This document shows, in pieces, positions 40,901 to 52,900 of a DNA stretch of 64,000 bases. The stretch comes from Galbula dea (taxonomy: Eukaryota > Chordata > Aves > Piciformes > Galbulidae). Location: contig VWZX01010273.1 in the NCBI GenBank assembly GCA_013399015.1, forward strand, positions 7,639,385 to 7,703,384, read 5' to 3'. Position numbers and translations under genes: made by a program. The notes under the pieces are model-generated. The model searched no databases. It saw nothing but the letters and a program-made list of their open reading frames with translations, and was not told the DNA's origin. The stretch's first letter is position 1. Every line of letters starts with the position of its first letter.

Positions 40901-43900
40901 AGGTTTAAGATGCTCATTTACCTTTCTCAGCATAAACTGAGGCTGTAATGTTATGACACAACAGCCCTGCAACTTCCTCATCATTTTAGGCCACTGGAAG
41001 AGATGGTCCAAGAACCTCTCCTACACATCAGCCTTTACAGCTCATTCTCACTCCCTTCTACAGCAGGACATGCATTGCTGTGGCTGCACACTCAGCTAGA
41101 CAAGGATTTGATTCAGGGGCAAAGTAACTTCTCTTCCTCTCCTCTCTCTTGCCACTATGACTGCATCCCTGGGGAGCCTGTTCCAGTGCTCCACCACCCT
41201 CTGGGGGAAGAATCTTTCCCCAACATCCAACCCACACCTCCCCTGGCACAGCTTCATGCCATTCCCTCAAGTCCTGGCACTGGTCACTTGCCATGTTCTC
41301 TTAGGAAGCTCCTTTTTGTGGTGGTCAGGATGCAGTCTCTGCCTCAACATACCACAGCTAATATTCCATTCATTCCTTCCAACAGCTTTAAACCAAAGCA
41401 GCTCATCAAAAGGCTAGACAGTCTGCTTGAGCTACCTTCTGCCTTTTCATTTAGGAAGCCTGCTGCAGAAGCTCATCAGCTATTCAAATGGAGTCCCTGT
41501 GCTGCCTTCATCATTCACACATCTAAATCATCCCCTCCAGCCTCCTACTGCAGAGTCAAGTCCAGCTCCAGAGAACCCTGGCTGAGGTGCACCTCTCAAG
41601 AATCCTAGAACTGTCAGGGTTGGAAAGGACCTTCAAGATCAGCTAGCTCCAACCCCCCTGCCTGGCAGGGACACCATCCACTAGATACCTCTAGATACCA
41701 CTGGATACCTCCTCTGCCCTTTACCAGAGACCTCCTCCAACCCCACAGGGTAGTAATGGCTCATCCCTCTAAGAGTTCTTCCCTAAACTGGGATAAAACA
41801 CATTTTAAACATGCCTAATTTCCTCCAGTTCTTCCCAGGACATCTGCAACCACAGCTGCTATGACCATTAACATGCCCTCAGACCTTGCAGCAGCTCCCA
41901 GAAATGATCATCACTGTCCCTCTAACAAGTCAGTGGTAACTGAAGGATGTCTCTGACCTTGATTTTCTCCAAGAGGAAACAAAAATCCCCATTTCCCTGC
42001 TCACTGCTATGTCCCTTTCCAGAATGATCTTTGTTTCTTGAAGTGGGGTAGGTAGAAATAAGGGACAAGAGGGGAAGCATGGGTGATGCCTCCAGATTCC
42101 CCCCAGTGGAGAGATGCAGTGGAAAGCTGAGAAAGCAAGCAAGGAAAAAGGGTGACCCCTGCTTTGTTGAGATAAAGAAGAACTTGACTGAGTCAACACA
42201 GGTTTTAACATCTAAATTAAAAAGAAAAATGAGAACAAGAGGATTAAACAAATGATCTTGTCAGCAGGGAAAAGCAGAGGAAAAGGCAGAACAGAAGAGG
42301 GTTGGAGCACAGCCAGCATTAATGTTTATTAAAGAGCCCTGCAAACAAACAGCTAAATTCCTAATTGCACCTGCAGTGCTAACACATCCCTTGAGCCAAA
42401 TCCCATCCCTCCTCCTGCTTCTACAAACTCCTGGAAACTCAAACACCTTTTGTTTTCCTCCCTGTGTGGAAGAAATGGGATGTGAGAGTGGGAAGACTTC
42501 TTCCTTTTTTTTTTTTTTGCCTGCTACTGGCCACCTGCAAGACTGAACCAGTCTCTTCATTGCAGTCTCTCTGTCTCTCCCTCTTCCCTTTTGTTCTGCT
42601 TAGCTTTGGGGCTTGGTGGGTGGCTGCTTGAGAGTGTTGTGTTTAGTGTGTTTGGGGGTGGGTTTGTTTTTCTTTTGTAACTTATATTTGGCATTTCACT
42701 CCAAGCCAGCTTCTTGAGAGACACTGACTGGGTGGGAATCTTGGCTTGAACTCTAATAGAAATGTCCCAGTCATTCTGGGGTTCAGAGACATTTCAAATA
42801 TGGGACATGAATCCTTGAAGGGCTTAAAAGAAAAGGGCAAAAGGCAAGTTAAAAAAAAAACAACAAACAACAAACCAACACAAAAGTCATGTTTAGTCCC
42901 CATTTTGAAGCAGATTTTTAGGGAGAAGAGCTGTCTCAGGCAGGAGCTGCACTGCCTGGGGCACTAGGACAAACCCTGGAAGAGTGGAATAGCCACACAC
43001 ACACTGTGTTTCCAGGCTAGGACTGGCACCAGCAAGATCCAGAGTCCTCCTGAGGAATCCTAAACCTAATTCTCTTCACTTTGTCCCTCTCAGCCACCTT
43101 CTCATGCAGGCACATCTTGAGTGAAGGGCTGAGGAAGGAGTTGCAGGCTCTGGCTGTGTTTCTGCACGTGGCTGTGTACAACCTCCCCCCCAGATATCTC
43201 CATCTGTACACGTGTGCATGTAAGTGCATGTGTGTGCTTCTCAGATGGCTTCAGACAGCCTGTTTCCTGGTGGGAGATTCAAAGACACAAAGAACCCACC
43301 CATGGACAAATCAGTTACATATTCTTTACTTCTCAAGCCAAAGTTTTCCTGGTGATCTCTAATGAGATTTTACATACTTTGTGCCTCATGGACTAATTAG
43401 ATCAATGCAGGCTACTCCCCCTGTCCCTCCCTTTTTGGAGTAGGGACTTTCATTGCCTGTAGCTACACAAGTGTGGTTGCTTTTGCCAAATACTTGGAGA
43501 TGCTGCTAATGGCTTCATTTGAAATCCACATTGCTGCATATTAGGGGAGTGTAGGGGGGGAGCTGTGTATTTTAAACCACGTTGTGATTGCTTTGATGTT
43601 GTTTGTAATGAGGAATATGTTTTTATTTATACATATCAGAGCTGTTAGAGGAATTTGTGCTTCCCAAAGGATTAGATTTCCACTATCAAACACACAGAGT
43701 GTATACTTAGAAGAAGGGGGAGGCTATCTAGAGGCCAATTTTCCACTCACAAACTACAGCCCTCAGCCTCTTTCACAATTCTTTCCATCCATGGATTTTG
43801 TACAGACAACTCTCAGTTATCCCTCACCTTGCACAAAGGGAAACTGAGGCAGGACACTGCCCCCCCACCACCACCACACCACTGTGGGTCACACAGATGG

Positions 43901-46900
43901 TTAATGCAGCACTAGTGGAGTCACAGGACCCACTTGCTGCTCCCAGACTGCCACTGCCACCCATACTTTGAACCAATTTAGCTGTTCATGATCCTTATAG
44001 TATCCTGGTGAAAAGAAATCATGAGGGTGAAAGTGGAGGGGAAGGAGAGGGACAGTGTTACAACACTCCAGATCTGGTAGAAAAGGCACTTTCCAGACCT
44101 GTCAGCATCTTGTGGGAACAGAATCACTGCAGAACTCCAGAAGGAAGAGGGCTCACACTGAAGAGATAGAGAATTTGGATGCTCCTGGGCACCAGAACCA
44201 CACTCTTCACTCATGGCTGTGGGAGCAAACTGGAGTTTTTCTCTGCCCCAGTGAGTGGCACATATCCTAAGCCCTCTTTAGACCCCAAGCAAGCTGCTGC
44301 AGTCACTCATTTATTTCAGGAATGCAAACTTCATCTCAATAAAACCTCCCAGTACTGCTGCTGGAGAGGACTAAACCTTATCATTCTCCTGGGACCCAGC
44401 TGATCAAGAGGAGGTGACACTGAACCTCACTGAGGAGCAGAGGGGTAAGGACAGAGAGACATCTGCCCAGCCTGGTGTCCCTGGCACTGTGACAACCCCA
44501 GCTAGACCCACAGGCTCTTACCTGAGTCTTAGTTTCCAGCTCCCTGCCAGCAAGGGTGACAAACCAGGTCACCAGGACACTGCAGAGAACCTTGTGTGTC
44601 AGCAGAGGTGCAGACTCACAGAGTCTCCCCCTGATTTTATGAAACAAGGCTGAAAAGCAGAGAGAGAGTAATCTGAGCAGAGCAAAAGAATTGATTTTCT
44701 ACTCCAAGTTACTGGGCTGAGATAAAAGAAGAGCATTTCTAACAAGCCTTCTGTGTGTCTCTGGCAAATGCATGCAGCCTCTGAGCCCCAGGGCATGGGA
44801 GGAGGAGCCACTGCCTACACAAATACCAGTTTCCTGTGGAAATCTGGGACCAGATTTAGACTTGATGGCTTGTCAGCTGAGAGGTTTCACTGGAGAGAAG
44901 GAAGGTTTGTTTGCTTGTTTGTCTTAGGGATAAGGCAGTTTCCTGACTGGGGTCACAGTGGTTTTATTGATCAATTTTATGCCAATTGTGACTGAAAAAC
45001 AAATCAACCAATTTACTGAAACACTGCCTGCAGGGAATTTGTTCAGTGCATCCAATCCCAACTCACTTTTTCCAAAGAATTGGTCATTTCCACACACAAA
45101 AAAACCCATTTCAAATTTTGGGAATGCCTGCACTTTACAGCTGTTATGCAGTAAATGATGAGATAGTCAGAGGAAGTTCCTCTCCAAGAGGAAGCTGAAG
45201 CTGGCTTGATCAGAAAGAGGAGAGTTCCCATGACCTTCTAGTGCCTGTATCTTCATGCTGATGTGTGAGTTCCAACAGTATCTTCAACACAAGAGACTTT
45301 GAACCTCCCCCTGGCCTGGGAGCAGCTGGCACTGCCCACTCAGTTGGGTCTCTATAGAATTGTCAGAACCAGCTGCAAAAAAGAACCAACCCAAACCCCT
45401 ACTTGGAAAAAGCCAGGGTGAAAACTTTCACCCATTTATTGGGAAAGACATGAGAAGGAGAAGCTGCCAAGCCACATGCCTTTGGCTTGTCCAGGACTCA
45501 CCTCTCCAAAGCAGAAGAGATCTGAGAACTTGATTGACATGAATTTCATTTCCCTCTTTGCTGGGTCTCTAACAGGGAAGCTCAAGGCCATTCCCTTTAA
45601 AGCTGCAAGGCTGAAAAACACATTCCCAAGTTGATTCAGCAGTGGATTAGTTGGTTCAAGAGCTCCAAGAAGGGCAAAGACTTGGATATTATCAGAGTCA
45701 AATGTTTGAGCCTCATCTGCTGCCATAAGCTTGTCAGGTGTTAGTCCAGTAGAGATGCACAGGAGCTCTGCACTCTCTCCATGCCTCTCCTCCCAGTGCT
45801 TGTTTCAGCACAGGAAAACTGAAAACCAAAGTGCACCTGTACTAAGGTTAATTTGGAGACAAAGAAATGATCTCAACTCTTCCAGCATTCATTCCTAGCA
45901 CTAGGAAACCCATTTCAAACACTCTGGAGACTGGACTGAGCTCTCATTGGAAGAACTTAGCCTGTTGCTCCAAATCCAAATGATTTGTGGTTTATTATCA
46001 GCCTGTAGCAGCCAATTACCTTTGATCTCAGCCTGTCTTCCCCCCTCATTGACAACCTTTCCTCTTTGGAGAGCCATTTGCTGTCTGTTTTTTACCTCTT
46101 TCACAAGAGGGAAGCAAGCTGGGAGGTTCACCAACAAAACCAGCCTTAACTTTGCATTGCCAAAGCTGTGCTGTGCCCTCTTCCAGTCTTTCCAAAGCCC
46201 AGAAAGAGATAATGAAGGCACAAACTGATGCCACCTTTACCCTTAACAATGGTAACTAACAGCTAGCATTGATTTCCACAGTAGCACAATCAACAGTTCA
46301 CTAGGAACTATGAAAGTGAAGGAGAAAAAGGCCAGTTGTCTTGCAGACCTTTCCCATCCCAGAAGAGCACAAAACACCATGGATGAGAAGCTCTTGGCTA
46401 AACAAGAGAGGCATCAAGTGCACTGGTTCTGTGGAACAAATGGGATTGCTCTCCTTCCTGGGAGCTGTCTCCATAGCAGGAACAACCAGGAGACAGCCAA
46501 GGTACAGAACTGTCACCAGGGTGTTAAGCTCACACCAAAAGGAGATCCTGTTATTGCAGAAGCATCACACACACAGTCTCCAGACCCTCATTCCATCATG
46601 CCACCAATGCAAGGGGTCAAAGACAGGTAGAAGACATTCCTTGTGCTGCCTGTATGGCTATGCCAGAAGCCTGGTGATAAAACAAGATGAAACACAAACA
46701 CTTGGACCAAGAACAGTTTGGACATTTGGTCTGCTACTGAATCCTCAAAGGCAGAGTCACAAGATCACAACCCTGAAACCATAAGACCAAGCACAGGGAG
46801 GGGAAAGAGCAGAGGCTGAAGGAGAGGCAGTGGAACCCTGCAAAAGGTGCTTTGAATCTCCCATTCCCTGGCATCAGTGATTTGCATTTCCTTAGCATTT

Positions 46901-49900
46901 CCCAAAACTTGAATTGCTAAGGCTTCAGCAAGCTAGAAGACATTAACCTCCCTCCCCTGCAAGGGCACAGGATACTGAAACACCCAACCCAAGGTCTTAC
47001 AGCAAGTCAGTACAAGTACCACCTACTATTTGACCCCTGGGGATCTACTTCATGCTGGAAGATTTCCCTAGTACAGCTCTGCCAGAGACACCCACCAGCA
47101 GAGAAACACCACTACAGAAGGAAGGAGTGATGGTGTTCTCTGGGTGACAGAAACACTGAGCAAATGACCTTCCCAGTTCTAGCACAGGCTGAGGGCTGTG
47201 ACTTCCACACTCCTAACCCTCACAAGCTTTAGACCTGGCCTAAGTCCCACATCTAAACACCTCCAGGCAGTTCACTGAACTGAAACATGTCTCAATTTAA
47301 TCATCTGTAGCATCAAGGGCAAGGATGCTCTCTAGCTACAGGAGTTCTTCAGCTTCCTAGAAGTGGGTGGTGCAAAGGTTAATCCTTCTCTTCAAGGTAC
47401 TTAATGTTTCAGTGCCTCACAGGATGCTCTTGAAAAGCCACTGCAAAATACAGCTTCTCCCTTGTGGAGCAAACCCAAGGCTGGGCCTGACTAAACCTCT
47501 GCTGGGCCATCAGAACATAACCAGCCTTTAAGAAAACAAACCAATCAACCAACCCAAGAGTCTTGTAATTACTGCTCTGGGAAAATCTTCAGAACATCCT
47601 AGTTCTGACCTCTGTCACCTCCCAGGTTCCCTGGGGAACTTAGGCTCATTCTCCTAGAGCCCAAGGTTTCTGAATCACTAAGGTAATCTCACACCTTAGG
47701 CTGGGCTTTGCACTTTTGGGAGTAAGAGTTCAGCAGAGCAAAGTGCATCTCTTGGATCAGTTTGGACTAGCAAAAATGATATCTCTGAAGCATGACAGTT
47801 TCAGGAGTAACTTCCAACCTAAACATCAACTCACAGGCAGATCTCTCAGCTGCAGGGATTTCTCCTCCAGCTGCCACAGGTAGTGACAAGTTGGGTGTTG
47901 AAAATTTGCTGAAGCTGACAGGCTATTTTTCTGTGGGATGCTGTGCAAGCAAACCCAAACCATTCTCTTTATGACTCTCATGACAAATACCTCACTCAGA
48001 CTGGAACAAAAGACACATCTCCCTGCTTTCAACCCAGGTCCTGTGTCACGTTGCTACATGCAGGTAGCACTGGCTGCTTGCAGCTTCTCTTTGAAGCATT
48101 TTCCTTCCCTCTGGTTTAACACTGTGCCACCCAGGAATATTCTGCTCTGACAACAGACTTGGCTGGCTCTATTCTTTCCAGAGAGGATGACTCAGTGTTC
48201 AGAAGCAGTTAGACATGAGAATAGGGAGGATGGAGGTTATCCTCTGTTGCTATCTGGTGACAGCAGTGAGCAGCAGAAACGGCTCCCACTTCTACACAAC
48301 AGGATGAGGAAGAGGATCAGAGATCAGGGGGGGACAGCAAGTTCTGGAGAATATTCTAGAGGATCATCTTTCCTCATCTCAGATCCTTATGATTCTGCAC
48401 ACAAATACACCAAGTCCCTATTAAGAAAGGATTTTCTGCATCCCCTCAGACCACCGAGTCTGTGTCCTGCCTCCAGACAGCCAAGGGGAATGGCTCTGCA
48501 GTTATACAAGAGACAAAAACATCTTCTGACTCCTTCAGGCATGGAGCTGGAGCCCTGAGCCAGGAGAGTTAATAACAACACTACCTTGTGAGGTTAGACT
48601 GAAGAAAAGGGGAGCAGACTAAAAACAAAGGAACCTCCAGAGGAGTCCAGTAAAAGCAATGTTTTCATTTGTGCCTTGCATCACTGCAAGTTACACAGCT
48701 ACTGTTCACAGACAGCACAGAATTTGGATGAGACAGTTCTATCTGTGTCCTTCCTGGAAAGTTTCTTCTTGCCTTAAATTTGCCAAAATGTTTTGGATTT
48801 TAATAAGGAATAAAACCAGACCCATAGCTAGAAGAAAGGTGTTCTCTGGGCTTGCCACCCATTTGATAAACCAAAATGTTTTCCTTTTCAACAGGATATA
48901 GACTTATTAAATACACACATTACAAATGCCATATAGAAAAAGATCTTCCTCATAGGTTAAAAAAGGCAGGTGATCCAAAATTTCATATAACCATGAACCA
49001 GTGATAGGAGCTAAGATGGGAATAGGAGCAGAGAAACTTGCTGGTAGGTGACAGCTACAAAGTGGCTTTAAATTTTGGGCAAAAGTCACACTTTGTACAA
49101 TGGCTCACAAGAGGCTCCTGAGGGAAAGGGAGAAGGTGACAGAAATACCTATGCTAGCTGCAAATGTCAAAGCAGACCAGGGAGCCATGGTAGATGAAGA
49201 TGAAGCAGATAATAAAGATGACAAGGAAAACATAGGGTGCCCCAGACAGGACCCAGCACACAGGCAAGATGTGAACTGCCAGGGAGACTCAAGATGTCCC
49301 AAAAGTGAGGATCAAGAGAAGGAAACTACTAACTTGAATATATTTCTTTATAAAAAGTTTGTTATTCATGGGTCCAGCCATGAAAAATCCTGTTAAGAGT
49401 GACCCTGACCATCAGTTTTAGGCTAATTACAATTAGAAAACTACTAAGAAATTAAATAGCATAGAATCTCTCCTTAGCCTGCTTGGCAATCTCTTAAAAT
49501 CTGCTTTCCTGGGCTTGCTGAAGAAGTCATTTCTGTGTCTGCTTTTTCCACCTTTTAGCAGAAATATGAGCAGCAACCTCAGATTACTCCCATTATTTCC
49601 TGTGCTCGTTTCTACATCAGCACTAATGCAAAAACCACTGCAAACCTTGCACAGTCTCAGCTTGGGAAGGAAAAATATGAAGGTGAGCATTTGTCAACCT
49701 TTTAATTCCTCTGTTAAACAACCAACCAACAAAAAACCCCCACAACCCACCCAGCCAGGAATCCATCAGTAACAGAAAGAGCAATGCAAGGAATCTAGAG
49801 AGCTATTCTTTAAAAGCTATGAGCAGGGAAGAGAAGTCTCTCTGAAGCAAGCTGCCTTTGCTAGGTTTTTTTTTTTTGAAGGCAGGGAAAAAAAGAAATG

Positions 49901-52900
49901 TGAAACAAAAGGTCTGAGGAGAAAATTAGAAGCAGCTTTCCAAATAACATCACACAAAACACCACTGTGTTAGGAAGGGAAAAGGGGAAGGAGGGGGAAG
50001 AAAAAGGGACAGGGGGAAGAAGAAAAAAAGGAAAAAAAGGGGAAAATAAAAGGGGAAAAAAAGAGGATAAAAAAAGCCAATCCAACAGCTCAAGTTCTAG
50101 GAGCTTTAACGTTGCCAACTCAAACCTGTCAAACCTTTTCCTCCCATCTACTCTGCTGCTTTCTTCCATACTCCAGTCCTTCTGAAAAGGGGAGGCAGAA
50201 GAAAAATGACTGCACTAGACTAGTGTAACTGCCCAGCACAGGAGATTTATGAGTGGGGTGGTTTTTTTTTTTTTTTGGAACAGCCAAATCAGCCAAACAA
50301 ATTGTCTGCAGTGGTGAAGGGGGAAACCATCGAGGTTCTCACTGTCGGCAACATCACAAGCGTGCTGGGAGAATCAAACCCTTTCTGAGCAAAATCAATC
50401 ACAATTCCTACAAGAGAGGAGAAAAAAAAAATAAAAAAGGGCAAAAAAACCAAAAACCCCCCAACCCAACCCCAAAAAACCCCAAACCTGAGTGCTGCTA
50501 ATTTAGCCTTCTCCCTGAAGAATGAGTCCCAGATAAAAAGGGAGCCGCCAGCTGGCCCAAAGCCCAAAGGAAAGCTCTCAGGCACTGAAGTTGCTGAGGA
50601 CAATGTTTGCTCTGCACTCAGAGGTGCTGGTTTTTCACACAGCTCTGGATGGCCAAGCTGGGCACAGGGCTAAGAATATGTATTTCTGAGGGAGGATACT
50701 GCTGCCTTTGAAAAGGAGAAATAAATTAGAGATTAAGGCTTGGCTCGGCTCTTTTTTTTTTTTCCATCCCCCTGCAAGCTGCATGGAGAAGAATTCCTGG
50801 AGCAATTCAATTCAAGCAGAAGGAACAAGGTTTTCTTTCAAAAAGTCACCCTTTAGCTGGAAGGGCTCCTCTTTGCAGGGAGTCTGAACTGAGAACTAGG
50901 CAGCTCCTTGCTTTCTATTTATAGCCATTCAGGCAGTGAATAGTCTCATTCCAAATGCCACAAGGCATACTCACAACCTTTTATTCCAGAGACCTGATTT
51001 GTGTTTCATTTCAAAAAGTCCAGCCTGATGAAGGAAAAAAAAAGAAGAAGAGGGGGAGGGAGTGGGAGAAGCAGCAACACAACACACACAGAAACACTTT
51101 CCCCTTCTCCCCCCACCCCCCAAATTTTTCCTTTATGAAGCTGGTGCTGGAGAGTGTGGAAAAGAGGAGTTATTTTAGAAACTTCCCTATGGGAAGGGAA
51201 GAAAAAAAAAAAAGAAAGAAAAAGGGTTTTTCCCTTTGCATTTTTCCTCATTAACACTGAATTGCAATTTAAGCAAGTCTGGGGGAAGGAGGAAAAGGAG
51301 CAGAGGGGTGAGAGCATTTCAATTACTTGGCTTTGAAGGACCCTTCTGAATGAGAAAGAGACAGAAAACACTTGTCAAATGCAAGTTCAAGTGAAAGCCA
51401 CTTCTGCCAATGAAGTGTGCAGATGGCTGTGGGGGTTCTGCTGAACCCTAACTGGGCCTCTATTATGTCTTTATTGCTCACAAAAAGGCAAGGGTCACCT
51501 TCAGTTTAGAATAAGTTAGCATCCTTTCCCACAGAATGACTCTGGTCAATCAAGCCAAGCAAAGGAAGTCTTCCTTTGAGTGACTGCTATCCCATCAGTG
51601 CCCTGAAGAATGTTTAGAAAGGCTAAATAGACACAAAACCCTTTGGTCTCCTCTAGACTACTGACATGGAGCAGAAAAATTTCCCACCGTTGCAGGCAAG
51701 CCTGGGAGAAGGAGGGGAGGCTGCTGGTGGCTGTCCTGGAGCTCTGTTAGATTGCTTTCTCATGAGGGCTGGAGGATAGGAGCCTAAAGATGGGACTGAC
51801 AGCTTTCCAAATGTCCCTAGTAAGATGTGGCACAAAGGGGCACAAGTTCTACACCTCTGGTTTTAGCCTGTGCTCTTCAGAAACACAGGGTCCCACCCAG
51901 GCCAGCCCATCCTGTCAGGTCTCCTGTTTCTAACAGTGTCCAGGCTCCTGGGTCTCACAACCAAAGGTTGCAGAAGTTTCTGCTGACAGACACATGTGGT
52001 AGCACCACCTGCCCTCCCAGCACTGCTCAAGACAATCCAGCTGGTGCTTTCCACCATTCTCTTCTGTGGTGCTGTCAAAGACCATCACCAACACCAAATC
52101 CTTACCAAAACCCAAACAAAGCTGAAATAGAGAAAGTCTAGAATGTTTGTTTCATAAAGTCATAGAATGCTTTGGGTTGGAAGGGACCCTAAAGATCATG
52201 TAGCTTCAACCCCCCTGCCACGGGCAGGGATGCCACTCACTAGACCAGGTTGCCCAGGGCCACATCCAGCCTGGCCTTGAACACTGCCAGGGATAGAGCA
52301 GCCACAGCCTCTCTGGGCAACCTGTTCCAGTGCCTCAGCACCCTCTGGGTAAAGAACTTCTTCCTAACATGCAACCTAAATCTTCCCTCCTTCAGTTTGA
52401 AGCCAGTCCCCCTTGTCCTGCTGCTTTATACTCAGGCAGAGAGTCTCCCTCCCCCTTCAGGTATGGAAGGCTGCTAGAAGGTTCCCCCAAAGCCTTGCCT
52501 TCTCCAAGCTGAAGAAACCCTACTCTCTCAACCTGTCTTCACAGGGGAGGTGCTCCAGCCCTCTGCTCATCTTTGTGGCACAAAACTCTCTATTCTTTAT
52601 TTGAAAAGCTCACACCTAAGGTCACCAAAGGCCAAAGAAGGGTGCAGTGTCCTCCCCAGTGGGTTCAAAGGATTACACAGGAGAATCACAGAATCATTAA
52701 GGTTAGAAAAGACCTTTAAGATCATTCAAGTCCAACTATCAGCCTGTCACCACCATGCCACTAAACCATGTCCTTAAGTACCACATCTCCTCTCAACACA
52801 GCTATAAGAATGTGCTGATGGGATCTCAACTCCTGGGCAGCACAAATCACCTTCTCTCTAGGTCAGAAGCAAGCTGTATGGCAAAGCTCAGTGCCATTCT

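Noticed and set aside
41003..41608. 201-codon open frame on the plus strand
   Set aside because: It runs through CR1 antisense sequence at 41150-41292 and has no family resemblance. It is a chance frame.
42505..42518. Poly(T) run as the tail of a processed pseudogene
   Set aside because: No retrocopied coding sequence or target-site duplication is visible beside it.
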